64,000 bases of DNA from Dyadobacter crusticola DSM 16708 (GCF_000701505.1 NZ_JNJB01000007.1:23302-87301), one strand, 5' to 3'; shown: positions 36,536 through 46,245, counted from the stretch's first letter. Notes: a model not told the origin generated them from the sequence alone. Program-made: numbers and translations.

Positions 36536-37477
36536 ATGAGTGAAGAAGTACAGCAAAATGCCGCCGAAAGGTGGTTCGAGCTGATGCTCCATGGTGAGCT
36601 CGAAGAAGTCTGGAAAATAAGCGACGAAGGTTTGAAAGCCAGGGCCGGGAAGTCCGAGCATCATTTACCGCGTCACCTTCAACATATCTGGCAGGGCGGA
36701 TCGCTGGCGGACAAGCGTGTGCTTGTCCGCTGCTACCACGGCCTCGGCGATACCATCCAGTTCATCCGCTATGCACCGCTAATCAAGGATATTGCCAAAG
36801 AAGTGATTGTCTGGGCGCAGCCTGCGCTGATTCCTTTGCTCGAAAGAAGTGCAGGAATCGACAAGCTCCTGCCACTCCACGATGGTATTCCAGAAGTGGA
36901 ATATGATGTTGACATCGAGATTATGGAATGCCAGCATATTTTCAGGACAACTCTTGCTAGGATCCCCCGTGAAGTGCCTTACATCTTTGTACAGGCCAAA
37001 CATTTACCTCGCCCCGAGGGAAATCTGGCGGTTGGCTTAATCTGGAAATCAGGTGGATGGGATGCGCGGAGGGATGTGCCTTTTGAGCTCTTGAAAAGCT
37101 TGTTCGATGTACCTGGAATTACAATTTTCATCATGCAGGCTGATGCGGCAGCGGCGGGCTGGGAGGAGGGTTTCGGTAACTGTCCCGGTGCATTCGAAGT
37201 TCCTGCTTATGCAGCTGTGCTCAAAGGGCTGGACCTGGTTATTTCCGTAGACTCCATGCCGGTACACCTCGCAGGCGCATTGGGCGTGCCCGTATGGAAC
37301 CTGCTGCACGCGCATGCAGACTGGCGCTGGATGAAAGACCGGGAAGATAGTCCCTGGTACCCGACAATGCGCATTTTCAGACAGGAAAGCGCAGGTGAAT
37401 GGGAGCCGGTGATTGAAAAAGTGACCGCGGAGCTAACAAAGCTCAGCGGCCGTTCAGTTGCAAATACCGTTTCTTGA
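36536..37477 (+). CDS. GT9-like glycosyltransferase
   Basis: A 313-residue protein. After a short helical N-terminus it has RCYHGLGDTIQFIRYAPLIK, a GT-B N-terminal domain start, and later VISVDSMPVHLAGALGVPVW, the donor-binding block of heptosyltransferase-like GT9 enzymes, followed by DWRWMKDREDSPWYPTMRIF, typical of GT9-like domains often found with TPR repeats. It would transfer a sugar from a nucleotide donor in the cytosol. Start: ATG 36536; a GTG at 36527 would add three residues. Its last 35 bp overlap the 3' end of the convergent FrhB-like gene. Confidence 0.87.
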   Translation: MSEEVQQNAAERWFELMLHGELEEVWKISDEGLKARAGKSEHHLPRHLQHIWQGGSLADKRVLVRCYHGLGDTIQFIRYAPLIKDIAKEVIVWAQPALIPLLERSAGIDKLLPLHDGIPEVEYDVDIEIMECQHIFRTTLARIPREVPYIFVQAKHLPRPEGNLAVGLIWKSGGWDARRDVPFELLKSLFDVPGITIFIMQADAAAAGWEEGFGNCPGAFEVPAYAAVLKGLDLVISVDSMPVHLAGALGVPVWNLLHAHADWRWMKDREDSPWYPTMRIFRQESAGEWEPVIEKVTAELTKLSGRSVANTVS

Positions 37478-38831
37478 TTTCACTGAACTTACCTTGATGA
37501 TAAGCGAGTCCGTGGTATATGGCGGCAGCAATGCGAGCCCATTTCAGATAAATTTCCGGCGCATGCTGCCCCCGTGCACGACGGAAGTTTCGGTGGCTCC
37601 AATGTGAAATATAGTATCGCGTCCGGTAAATGAGCTTGCGCTGAAAAGTGGGGCTAGCCGCGTCTGGCGCAACACGTTTCCGCGTTTTACTGCGACCGGC
37701 TGCCCAGGTAAGGCGGTATGCAAGTCCCTCTCGCCGCTGGCGGAAACCCGCTGCCTGCGTCTGCGCGACAAAATCTCCATTTACAGCTTCAAGCTGCAGG
37801 CGGCCCGCAGTTATCGCATCTTTCACAAGTCCTGAGATCAGCTCGTTTCTGACAACAACTACATTTGTTCCCCGTCCGTCAGAAGAATAAGGTTCCACCC
37901 ACGCATCGCCGAAGGCGATATCCGCTGTTTCCGCTACCACGTCATCGCAAAAGTTGCACGCGTGATTCATGAAAAAGCCGGCGCCCCAGTCACCATCGGC
38001 AAGGTGCCACCAGTCTTTATAAATCGAACCTCCATTGTTCAGTGTCAGCTCAGCGGTGTACAGGTTTGCAGGGCGGGTCGGGTCTTTACGGCGGTAGTCT
38101 ACACGGGTAATGTCAGTCGCCGGAACTTGCATTTGCCAGGCAAAACTGTCCACAAAACGCGCGCTTTTCATGTGACCGCAAAACAGTCCTAATGTAAATT
38201 TGATCCGCTCACGAAAAACAGGATCTTCCCGCCGCAGCAGGTGGACTGCCTTAATGAAACAGGGAATCCCTACAACAGCATAATTCCCTGGCTTTTCACG
38301 GATCAAGTCGAGTATCCCCGACATTTCAATGGGATGGTAGCGCGACTTGGCGCCTTCCAGGATTTCTGTTTCGGTTGTGGATATACGATAATGGAAATAC
38401 CGCCCATTCGTCTGCGGATCTGAATCAGCAACAACGTGTGCGACACCGTCGATCAGCCCGAGCCGGAGCAGCTCAGTGGCAACCCAGCTGACCATCCCGC
38501 CGGAGCTGCCCAGCAGTCGGAATTCCTTCTCGGCCACGTGTCCCACATAAGTGGAATTGACCACGCCGAGCAGCGGATGTTTTTCAACTTTGTTGCCGAA
38601 CCTTTCAGCAGAGAGCTGATCTTCGTCGGCAGCACCGCGTGAAAAGGGGCAGGTACGTGTGAACGTTTCTGAATCCTGGTGCAGCCAGTGTTGCGGAGCA
38701 GCTGGTTTGAGCTGGCCGAATTCGTCAAACTCCATTCGGATGTCGCCTGATCCCGCCTGCGCCACGCAGCTGCCGCATCCAATGCACAAACCTGCATCAA
38801 TGATCTCGCCGGGGCTAAGCAGTTGGTTCAT
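37443..38831 (-). CDS. FrhB-like coenzyme F420 hydrogenase/dehydrogenase beta-subunit family protein
   Basis: A 462-residue protein. The N-terminus has a ferredoxin-like Cys cluster (CIGCGSC, then TCPF), followed by the FrhB N- and C-terminal domains (FRLLGSSGGMVSWVATELL, AVVGIPCFIKAVHLL, LGLFCGHMKS, CNFCDDVVAETADIAFGDAW). In bacteria without F420 this family occurs in polysaccharide clusters beside pyruvyl transferases; its reaction there is not settled. Its 5' end overlaps the pyruvyl transferase by 17 bp, so the pair is one operon. Its 3' end overlaps the opposing GT9-like gene. Confidence 0.87.
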   Translation of the reverse strand: MNQLLSPGEIIDAGLCIGCGSCVAQAGSGDIRMEFDEFGQLKPAAPQHWLHQDSETFTRTCPFSRGAADEDQLSAERFGNKVEKHPLLGVVNSTYVGHVAEKEFRLLGSSGGMVSWVATELLRLGLIDGVAHVVADSDPQTNGRYFHYRISTTETEILEGAKSRYHPIEMSGILDLIREKPGNYAVVGIPCFIKAVHLLRREDPVFRERIKFTLGLFCGHMKSARFVDSFAWQMQVPATDITRVDYRRKDPTRPANLYTAELTLNNGGSIYKDWWHLADGDWGAGFFMNHACNFCDDVVAETADIAFGDAWVEPYSSDGRGTNVVVVRNELISGLVKDAITAGRLQLEAVNGDFVAQTQAAGFRQRREGLAYRLTWAAGRSKTRKRVAPDAASPTFQRKLIYRTRYYISHWSHRNFRRARGQHAPEIYLKWARIAAAIYHGLAYHQGKFSEIKKRYLQLNGR

Positions 38832-39915
38832 GCGTCAATTTATTAAGACTGAGCGCCTCATCAAGGTACTGGTCCGATACCTGGCGAAGTCGCACTATGT
38901 TTTGGAAAATGGCCTGATCAAGCGGTTGTGAAAGCAGGTTACTAACAGCCGTGACGTTGGTTTCTTCGTTGATCAGGTGCTTATCTGCACCCACCGTAGC
39001 CAGCAAGCCCTGCACTTTGAAGCTGCGGTAGGAAGTGACTTCCGTTACAAATGGACGTTCATTCCGTATCGCAAAAACGCAGCCATGAAAGAAGTTGGTC
39101 GCAACAGCTTCTGCTTTCGCCATGAAATGCGCAAAATCATGCGGATCCGCAGTAATCCATTGCTGGTCGGCCCAATCATTCCGGTAGCCGATGCTGATCA
39201 GCGGCAACTTGCTGGAAGCAGCATATTCCTTGATTTTGGCAATATAAGAAGCTGAAAAATTATGTCCGTAAACAGCTATATAAGGTTTTTCCCAATATTC
39301 ACTTTCACGATGATCGGGTGTGATCGGGAATTGAAGACATGGGTCCAAAACGATTACAGGCTCGAAACCGAGTGCATTTTTGACGATAGTTTGTGAGTTC
39401 TCATCCCTGACGGCAATGCTCCCGAAGTTACGCAGCTTCTGTGCCCAGCTTTCTTCCAATCCTTCCGACGCAGGGTAGTTACCGTAGCTTGCCGCATACG
39501 AGATCAGGTGTTTGGCTTTTACACCATCTCCATAAAAAAGCGGGTTGCGTCCATACCAGGGATGGTACAGGTTCCATACTTCGTCGCTGCCTACTACCAC
39601 TACATCATAGTGCTCCATTTGTTCGGGATGATCGAGCTCGAAGCGCGTCGAAAGTGGGAGTGATTCAAAAATCTTGAAAAAGCGTTCGACTTTCTTGCGG
39701 TAGATCGGGTGGTCGGATTCAGGAACGTGGGTGGGCAGCGTGGGCTGCAATGCACATTTCCATTCCGCCATATTCACGCGCCGCGAATCGTGGTCGAGGA
39801 TTGTGGCGTTGTGTCCGCGTGATTGAATGCCTTCCGTCAGACAGCGTGCCTGCCAGTAGCTTCCGTAATTGATGCAACGATGAAAAGTTAAAACTCCGGT
39901 TTTTAAAACACTCAT
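38815..39915 (-). CDS. Polysaccharide pyruvyl transferase family protein
   Basis: A 366-residue GT-B-like enzyme of the CsaB/WcaK family, which adds ketal-linked pyruvate from phosphoenolpyruvate to sugars. Diagnostic parts: GVLTFHRCINYGSYWQARCL at the N-terminus, DVVVVGSDEVWNLYHPWYG, and a C-terminal DFAHFMAKAEAVATNFFHGCVFA with the conserved His. It is the first gene of the minus-strand pair with the FrhB-like gene. It lies between the two arms of the glycan locus and may decorate the same product (inference). Confidence 0.9.
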   Translation of the reverse strand: MSVLKTGVLTFHRCINYGSYWQARCLTEGIQSRGHNATILDHDSRRVNMAEWKCALQPTLPTHVPESDHPIYRKKVERFFKIFESLPLSTRFELDHPEQMEHYDVVVVGSDEVWNLYHPWYGRNPLFYGDGVKAKHLISYAASYGNYPASEGLEESWAQKLRNFGSIAVRDENSQTIVKNALGFEPVIVLDPCLQFPITPDHRESEYWEKPYIAVYGHNFSASYIAKIKEYAASSKLPLISIGYRNDWADQQWITADPHDFAHFMAKAEAVATNFFHGCVFAIRNERPFVTEVTSYRSFKVQGLLATVGADKHLINEETNVTAVSNLLSQPLDQAIFQNIVRLRQVSDQYLDEALSLNKLTHEPTA

Positions 39916-40077
39916 TCGGTATAAAGACAGTTATTTTAGGAAAGTGCAGTGCTCAAACTGCTGTTCGCACGGTTTTTGAGCCGAGTTATTATCTTCATTA
40001 TTTATGTAAAAAGAATGCCAAAGCACGATGCGGGGGCATTCTCACAAACTTGCATTAGCAGCAACCCACATTTGTCC

Positions 40078-40680
40078 ATGACCAGATTTCTTCTGATCCG
40101 GCACGCCACTACCGACTCCGTTGGAAAGCGCCTGTCCGGCCGAACGCCAGAGGTATTTTTGAATGAAGCCGGAAGAGCCGAGGCAGAGAAGCTCGCGCGG
40201 CAGCTCGCCGCAGTTACGATACACGCCATTTACACCAGTCCGCTGGAACGTACCACCGAAACGGCGGCCTGCATTGCCCGGCCTCACAACCTGCAATATA
40301 TCAGTCAGGAAGATTTTCTCGAAATTAATTTTGGAGAATGGACCAATGCCACCTTTGCCGATCTCGACGCGCTGCCTTCGTTTCGACATTTCAACACATT
40401 CCGAAGCGGGACGCGCATTCCTGGTGGTGAAACCATGCTGGAAGCCCAGGCAAGAATGGTCGGCGGCATTGAAAAGCTTTGTCGGACGCACCCGGGCGAA
40501 ACGGTCGCCATTGTGAGCCACTCGGATATGATCAAAGCGACGATAGCTTACTACAGCGGGGTACATCTTGATCTTTTCCAGCGCATTGAAGTCAGTCCGG
40601 CCTCAGTGAGTATTATAGAAGTAGGCGATGATTATGCCAGTATTAAGCTGGTAAACTATACCGGAGACCTCGCGTTCTGA
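40078..40680 (+). CDS. Histidine phosphatase family protein
   Basis: A 200-residue phosphoglycerate-mutase-like phosphatase. The catalytic His lies in LLIRHATTD, the second acidic/Arg elements in YTSPLERTTETA and FGEWTNATF, and the second His in VAIVSHSDMIKA. The start MTRFLLIRHATT at 40078 is set by the family N-terminus, in preference to the codon at 39949. Substrates of this group include sugar phosphates and nucleotides. It may be a housekeeping gene by chance in the locus. Confidence 0.93.
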   Translation: MTRFLLIRHATTDSVGKRLSGRTPEVFLNEAGRAEAEKLARQLAAVTIHAIYTSPLERTTETAACIARPHNLQYISQEDFLEINFGEWTNATFADLDALPSFRHFNTFRSGTRIPGGETMLEAQARMVGGIEKLCRTHPGETVAIVSHSDMIKATIAYYSGVHLDLFQRIEVSPASVSIIEVGDDYASIKLVNYTGDLAF

Positions 40681-40685
40681 TCCGA

Positions 40686-41243
40686 TTATTTATCTTTTTT
40701 GGGTCCAGCCTTGTCTCCGTGCTGCTCCATGGTTTCAAGCACCTGTTCGGGACGCACATCTTTGGCAAGGCTGTCGATCTCAGCATCATAGGATTCAGGG
40801 ATATCCATTTTTTTCGCCATGGCGGTAATCAGCTGGATCAGGCGCGTGATTTCGTGCTCGGCCAGCAGGTTTACCTGCAGGTTTAGCTCGGCGCGCCGGT
40901 CAGCCTCTGCATTCATCCGGTTCTGACTGATCAGTACAAACGTGGAAAGGAAAATGGCTTCCACTGACGCAATCATCGCAAGCACCACAAAAGACTCGTC
41001 GAAGGGTTTCAGGCCAAGCCAGCCCAGGTTCCAGATAATCCAGATTCCGAACATGGTCAGGTGAATGTACACGAATGCCATGCTTCCAGTGAAGCTGGTG
41101 ATGGAGTCGGCCAGTTTTTCCTCAAAGGTTTTCCTGCGCTCCTCTTCCTTACTCCGTTCGAGGAGCGCGTCGATGTTGCGCGTAACCACCTTCATCTCAG
41201 GGCGGTGTTCATCACCCGGCATATTCTCTGTTTGACTGCCCAT
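40686..41243 (-). CDS. DUF1003 membrane protein
   Basis: A 185-residue protein with a charged N-terminus, two membrane helices (TGSMAFVYIHLTMFGIWIIW and FVVLAMIASVEAIFLSTFVL) and a following ISQNRMNAEADRRAELNLQV, which is the DUF1003 signature, then an acidic/basic tail. Function unknown. The start at 41243 fits the family length; 41315 would extend it. It converges with the phosphatase gene with a 5-bp gap. Confidence 0.9.
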   Translation of the reverse strand: MGSQTENMPGDEHRPEMKVVTRNIDALLERSKEEERRKTFEEKLADSITSFTGSMAFVYIHLTMFGIWIIWNLGWLGLKPFDESFVVLAMIASVEAIFLSTFVLISQNRMNAEADRRAELNLQVNLLAEHEITRLIQLITAMAKKMDIPESYDAEIDSLAKDVRPEQVLETMEQHGDKAGPKKDK

Positions 41244-42047
41244 TTTCAGTTTGTTTAAATCCGGCCGTGCTGGTCTACTTTCATGCCACTGAAAAAGGTA
41301 TCTCAAAAATAGCATTATTCCTGGGTATGCAATCCAGCATCAACTCACCTCTGTATTCGGGGACTTACCAACGCGTTTTTTCAAATACGCAAAACAGCTG
41401 GCTTCTGTCTTGTTCTTGCGTACCGGTTTTGCTGTTGAAAATTCAAAAATTGATAATGAGAATGTTTTATGGAAGTACAATTTTAATGTTAAAATTGTCT
41501 GAGGTTTGTAGGGAAACATCCCCAAATGGGATCAATAGGAGGTTTGTTCTCCACACGTGGTGATACGGTTTAAGAAAATAATCACCTTTTTTAGCGGCGT
41601 TCAGTTGAAGAAACTGGCCAGGGCCAATTGTTTGCGGCTGCGAAGCGGTCCCATTCAATTTTCCCACTTCAGGTACTTACCAGCTTGATTTTCTTGCAAA
41701 TGACATGCCGGTTTTCTGGCAGCCCGATTTGCAATGAAGCATCTTCTTCTACTACTTTATTGCTCAGGGCCAAGCTTCGTATACCGACTTAGGTACAAAG
41801 CTTGTATTGAAATGCGACGGTAAATCTGGTTTACACAACTGATCACACCGTTTGAATTAAAGCCCCGCAGCAGGATCAAGGCGTCATATTCCTGCAAGTT
41901 GTGAGCCTGAATATCCCGGATATGCAGGAACCTGGCTTGTGAATGAATTTCCACTCCCACAAGCGACATGCGGGATTGGATTACGGGCAGAATTGTAATT
42001 TTTATAGAAATTAAATTGAACGAATAACTAACCTCAAAGATCACACA
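41244..42047. other. 800-bp intergenic region with no supported gene
   Basis: Only short open frames exist here, such as minus-strand frames of 66 codons (41467-41667) and 95 codons (41757-42044), neither of which I recognise. No terminator hairpin or known RNA was seen. It must contain the promoter of the second arm of the glycan locus, close to 42000. Confidence 0.5.
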
Positions 42048-43166
42048 ATGAGCAAAACAGTTCTAATAACAGGAGGTGCTGGTTTCATAGGTTCTCATTT
42101 GGCAAATGAGCTACTCGAAAGAGGGTATAACGTAAAGGCGCTGGACAATTTGAGTGAACAGGTTCACGGCAAAGATTGCAAGCGCCCCGATTACCTCAAC
42201 GAGGAAGTTGAACTGATCGTAGGTGACGTGCGCGACCCGGAAAAAGTAAAGCAGGCGTTAAAGGGCGTCGACGCTGTTTATCACTATGCCGCAATGGTAG
42301 GAGTGGGACAGAGCATGTACCAGATCAAGGAATACACAGATGTCAACAATTGCGGAACCGCTGTCCTGTTAGAAGCACTGATCAACAATCCCGTTGAAAA
42401 ACTGGTCGTAGCAAGCAGCATGAGCATTTACGGCGAAGGTTTGTACCGCGACAAAGCGGGCAAAATCAGTCCGGGCTACGAGCGCGATCTCAATCATCTG
42501 AAATCTGGCAACTGGGAGTTGATGGATGCGAATGGCGATCTGCTGACACCTTATCCGACACCGGAAACCAAGACGCCTTCACTGGCCTCGGTGTACGCGC
42601 TTTCCAAATACGATCAGGAGCGCATGTGCCTGATGATCGGCAAGGCTTACAATATTCCTACTGTGGCATTGCGGTTTTTCAATGTGTACGGTACCAATCA
42701 GGCGTTATCCAATCCATACACCGGCGTACTCGCCATTTTCGCTTCGCGACTGCTTAACGGGAATGCGCCGATGATTTTCGAAGACGGCCGCCAGCAACGC
42801 GATTTCGTAAGTGTGCAGGATATCGCCCAGGCTTCACGGCTTGCGCTTGAAACCAAAGCGGCAGAATACGAATCGTTCAATGTCGGCAGCGGAAATGCTT
42901 ATACAGTTGTGGAAATAGCCGAGAAAATGGCGCGGGTACTTGGTAAAGAGCATCTTGAGGCGGAGATTTCGGGTAAATACCGCGTGGGCGATATCCGCCA
43001 TTGCTTCGCTGACATTACCAAAACCAAGGAAGTCCTGGGTTATCAGCCAAAAATCTCGCTGGAAGAAGGACTGGTGGAACTGGCAACCTGGCTGGAAGGA
43101 CAAACCGCGGAAGACAAAGTTGCACACGCTAAAAACGAGTTGATGACGAGAGGTCTGACCGTTTGA
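42048..43166 (+). CDS. Nucleotide-sugar epimerase (dTDP-L-rhamnose 4-epimerase-like)
   Basis: A 372-residue extended SDR. NAD-binding motif TGGAGFIGSHLANELLERG at the N-terminus, catalytic Tyr and Lys in YALSKYDQE, and sugar-binding segments FFNVYGTNQALSNPYTGVL and FEDGRQQRDFVSVQD. The central insertion (YERDLNHLKSGNWELMD) and overall pattern are closest to dTDP-L-rhamnose 4-epimerases, though UDP-sugar epimerases are possible. It is the first gene of the second arm, 36 bp before the hydrolase-epimerase fusion. Confidence 0.9.
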   Translation: MSKTVLITGGAGFIGSHLANELLERGYNVKALDNLSEQVHGKDCKRPDYLNEEVELIVGDVRDPEKVKQALKGVDAVYHYAAMVGVGQSMYQIKEYTDVNNCGTAVLLEALINNPVEKLVVASSMSIYGEGLYRDKAGKISPGYERDLNHLKSGNWELMDANGDLLTPYPTPETKTPSLASVYALSKYDQERMCLMIGKAYNIPTVALRFFNVYGTNQALSNPYTGVLAIFASRLLNGNAPMIFEDGRQQRDFVSVQDIAQASRLALETKAAEYESFNVGSGNAYTVVEIAEKMARVLGKEHLEAEISGKYRVGDIRHCFADITKTKEVLGYQPKISLEEGLVELATWLEGQTAEDKVAHAKNELMTRGLTV

Positions 43167-43202
43167 AATATAGTTTCTAATCTATAAACACGCAAACGAA
43201 AT

Positions 43203-45269
43203 ATGGTGCCGGAAATCCCCTTGAATAGAAAAGATATGGAATATGAAAACAATAATGTGGGACTTGTACAATGGTTCCATATCAATCAGCACCGGGAAGT
43301 GGAAAAGGCAGTGGAGGAGTTTGAGAAATTAGGTGTTGCACGCATTCGTACGAATATCTCATGGGCAGACTGGCATCTGCCGGAAGGAAGAGAATGGTTT
43401 GACTGGCTGTTTGCGACAATTGGCAAGAAGCTGGAAATCCTGCCTTGCATACTGTACACACCGCCGTCGATCGGATTGAAGCCGAAGTCATCTGCACCGC
43501 CGAAAAACGCGAAGGATTATGCAGATTTCGTAGACACAATCATCACCCGGTACGGCGAATATTTCGATTATGTGGAGCTCTGGAACGAGCCTAACAACCA
43601 GGCTGAATACGATTTTACACTTGATCCCGACTGGAATATCTTCTGCGAAATGATCGGCTCGGCTGCAAACTGGGCCCGCCAGCGCGGGAAGAAAACAGTA
43701 CTGGGCGGCATGAGCCCCATTGATGCCAACTGGCTAAACGAAATGTTCAGAAAAGGCTTGATGGAGCACATTGACGTAGTGGGTGTGCACGGTTTCCCCG
43801 ATGTATTTGATTACAACTGGGAAGGCTGGCAGGCCGAAATCAGCAAGGTACGTGAAGTACTGAATAATCATCAGTCCAATGCGGCACTGTGGATTACCGA
43901 GGCGGGTTTTTCTACCTGGCAAAAGAATGAGCGCAAGCAGGTGAAGGAGTTTATCAATGCGCTGGAAGCCGGTGCCGACCGGGTTTATTGGTATACATTG
44001 AAAGATCTTTCCGCCGAGCTCCCGGCTGTTGACAGGTTTCATCTCGACGAGCGGGAATATTATTTTGGCATAAAAAACGAAGATAACTCGCCCAAGCTGC
44101 TCTACACACTGCTGGCCGACAGCGGGGTGAGCGGCGTGAAGCAATATGAATGGCTTACGCAGCCTTTGCAGGGAGCGGACGCGGACGAACAATATACATT
44201 GATTACAGGCGGCGCGGGCTTTGTAGGTACCAACCTCGCAGAGCGGATCCTGAGCTCAGGTAAATCTGTGCTCATTTTCGACAACCTTTCCCGCGCGGGC
44301 GTACAGAATAACCTGTACTGGCTGAAAGAAAGATACCCTGAGAAATTGCTGGTAATGGTAGGCGATATCCGCGATAAGCAGGCTGTGAAGCAGGCTGTTT
44401 CGGGTGCTTCGCAGATATTCCATTTTGCCGCACAAGTGGCAGTCACATCCAGTCTTACCAATCCGTACCACGATTTTGAGGTAAATGCATTGGGTACGCT
44501 CAACCTGCTGGAAGCGATCAGAAATACCGATCACAAGCCGCCGGTTGTTTTCACATCGACTAACAAAGTGTACGGTGATCTTCACGATCTCGGCATGTCG
44601 ATGAACGAGACGCGCTATTTTCCTGAAAATAAATACGTGGCTGAGAATGGCATTGATGAGGAACGTAACCTTGATTTTCACAGTCCGTATGGTTGTACCA
44701 AGGGAGTAGCCGACCAGTATATCCTCGATTACGCGCGCACTTTCGGATTAAAGAGCGTAGTGTTCCGGATGAGCTGCATTTACGGTCCACACCAGTTTGG
44801 TACCGAAGACCAGGGCTGGGTGGCCCACTTCCTGATCCAGGCATTGAAAGGCAAGCCGATCACGCTTTACGGCGACGGCAAGCAGGTGCGTGATATTCTT
44901 TTTGTTGAAGACCTGGTAGACGCGTTCCTGCTTGCGGAGAAGCACATCGACAGGATCAGCGGCAATGCATTTAATATTGGCGGCGGTGTTGGAAATACAG
45001 TAAGTCTGCTGGAACTGATCGATATGATCAAGCTCATTACAGGCGACAAGCCGGAGGTGAGAATGGAAGAATGGCGGTCCAGCGATCAGAAATACTATGT
45101 GTCGAATTTTGATAAGCTGAAAGCGGCCACAGGATGGAGCCCTGCCACGGGTACGATGGAGGGTATTGCCAAGCTGCACGAGTGGTTGCTGGAAAACGCA
45201 GACATTTCACTAGATAAGTCGAAAAAGGCAAAAGACACACAAAAGAAGAAAACAACCCCTGTTTTTTAA
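43203..45269 (+). CDS. Glycoside hydrolase - NAD-dependent epimerase fusion
   Basis: A 688-residue two-domain protein. Residues about 19-305 are a clan-A glycoside-hydrolase-like TIM barrel with acid/base Glu129 (VELWNEPNN) and nucleophile Glu233 (WITEAG). Residues about 330-680 are a complete extended SDR epimerase with TGGAGFVGTNLAERIL, catalytic YGCTK, and YGPHQFGTEDQGWVAHF. It has no signal peptide, so both activities act in the cytosol. A hydrolase domain joined to a sugar-nucleotide epimerase is unusual. The hydrolase domain is homologous to the permuted protein at 35633. Start: ATG 43203, or ATG 43236, which directly precedes the conserved part. Confidence 0.88.
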   Translation: MVPEIPLNRKDMEYENNNVGLVQWFHINQHREVEKAVEEFEKLGVARIRTNISWADWHLPEGREWFDWLFATIGKKLEILPCILYTPPSIGLKPKSSAPPKNAKDYADFVDTIITRYGEYFDYVELWNEPNNQAEYDFTLDPDWNIFCEMIGSAANWARQRGKKTVLGGMSPIDANWLNEMFRKGLMEHIDVVGVHGFPDVFDYNWEGWQAEISKVREVLNNHQSNAALWITEAGFSTWQKNERKQVKEFINALEAGADRVYWYTLKDLSAELPAVDRFHLDEREYYFGIKNEDNSPKLLYTLLADSGVSGVKQYEWLTQPLQGADADEQYTLITGGAGFVGTNLAERILSSGKSVLIFDNLSRAGVQNNLYWLKERYPEKLLVMVGDIRDKQAVKQAVSGASQIFHFAAQVAVTSSLTNPYHDFEVNALGTLNLLEAIRNTDHKPPVVFTSTNKVYGDLHDLGMSMNETRYFPENKYVAENGIDEERNLDFHSPYGCTKGVADQYILDYARTFGLKSVVFRMSCIYGPHQFGTEDQGWVAHFLIQALKGKPITLYGDGKQVRDILFVEDLVDAFLLAEKHIDRISGNAFNIGGGVGNTVSLLELIDMIKLITGDKPEVRMEEWRSSDQKYYVSNFDKLKAATGWSPATGTMEGIAKLHEWLLENADISLDKSKKAKDTQKKKTTPVF

Positions 45270-45280
45270 AATACTCGAAA

Positions 45281-46234
45281 ATGATTGCTGCTGTACTGAC
45301 TAAACCTGGTCTTTTTGAAATACAAAAGGTAGAAATTCCTGAATTGAAGGATGAAGATGTAAGAATAAAAGTGGAAGGCTGCGGCGTATGTGCTTCGAGC
45401 CTGCCATTGTGGGAAGGGCGGGAGTGGTTTGGATATCCGGTAGAAGCCGGCTCGCCAGGACACGAAGGCTGGGGAATTGTGGATCAGGTAGGTGATAAGG
45501 TAACCGGACTGAAATCCGGCGACAGAGTTGCATTCCTATCCGGCAAGGCTTATGCAGAATACGATACTGCGCTCGAAAGTGCAGTAGTGAAACTCCCTGA
45601 CAATTTAAATGGCGTACAATTTCCCGGTGAGCCGCTGGGCTGCGCGATGAACATTTTCGAGCGGAGCGACATTTCGGAAGGCGATACTGTCGCAATTATC
45701 GGAATGGGCTTTCTGGGTGTTTTGCTTTGTCAGCTTGCCAAGAAGCGCGGTGCAAAGGTGATCGCAATCTCCAAAAGAGACTTCTCTCTGGGTTACGCAG
45801 AGCGGAATGGCGCTGATGAAGTGATCCCGCTGACAAGTACCTGGGAAGTTGCCAACAAGGTTTCTGAAATTACGGGCGGCGCATTTTGCAGTCGCGTGAT
45901 AGAAGCTACCGGCAAGCAGGAAGCCATTGATATCGCCACAGAAATAGTTGCAGAGGGCGGCAGGCTGATGATCGCAGGGTACCATCAGGACGGAATGCGC
46001 CAGGTTAACTTTCAGAAATGGAACTGGAAAGGTATTGATGTGATCAATGCGCATGAGCGCAAACCCGAAAGATACCTCAGCGGAATGCAGCAGGCAGTAG
46101 CCGCTATTGTGGATGGGACAATCCGCCCGGCCGATTTGTACACACATATTTTCCGGATCGATGAGCTGGCAAAAGGTTTTGAAATGACCGCCAGTCGGCC
46201 GGATGGATTTATGAAAGCGCTTATTCAGATATAA
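45281..46234 (+). CDS. Zinc-binding alcohol/polyol dehydrogenase (MDR family)
   Basis: A 317-residue medium-chain dehydrogenase. Catalytic zinc ligands lie in GCGVCASS and PGHEGWGIV; the four-Cys structural zinc loop is absent. The Rossmann turn is IIGMGFLGVLLCQLAKKRG. Related proteins oxidise polyols or sugars such as threonate, sorbitol or scyllo-inositol. It lies 11 bp after the fusion gene and 11 bp before the Gfo/Idh gene; the two oxidoreductases may act successively on one sugar (inference). Confidence 0.88.
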   Translation: MIAAVLTKPGLFEIQKVEIPELKDEDVRIKVEGCGVCASSLPLWEGREWFGYPVEAGSPGHEGWGIVDQVGDKVTGLKSGDRVAFLSGKAYAEYDTALESAVVKLPDNLNGVQFPGEPLGCAMNIFERSDISEGDTVAIIGMGFLGVLLCQLAKKRGAKVIAISKRDFSLGYAERNGADEVIPLTSTWEVANKVSEITGGAFCSRVIEATGKQEAIDIATEIVAEGGRLMIAGYHQDGMRQVNFQKWNWKGIDVINAHERKPERYLSGMQQAVAAIVDGTIRPADLYTHIFRIDELAKGFEMTASRPDGFMKALIQI

Positions 46235-46245
46235 CATTCACAAGT

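Noticed and set aside
37443-38831. FrhB-like gene as evidence of F420 metabolism
   Set aside because: The family also occurs in polysaccharide loci of organisms without F420, and no F420 biosynthesis gene is seen here.
41757-42044. A 95-codon minus-strand frame before the epimerase gene
   Set aside because: No recognisable family or clear ribosome-binding site; it ends in the region expected to hold the promoter of the opposing operon.
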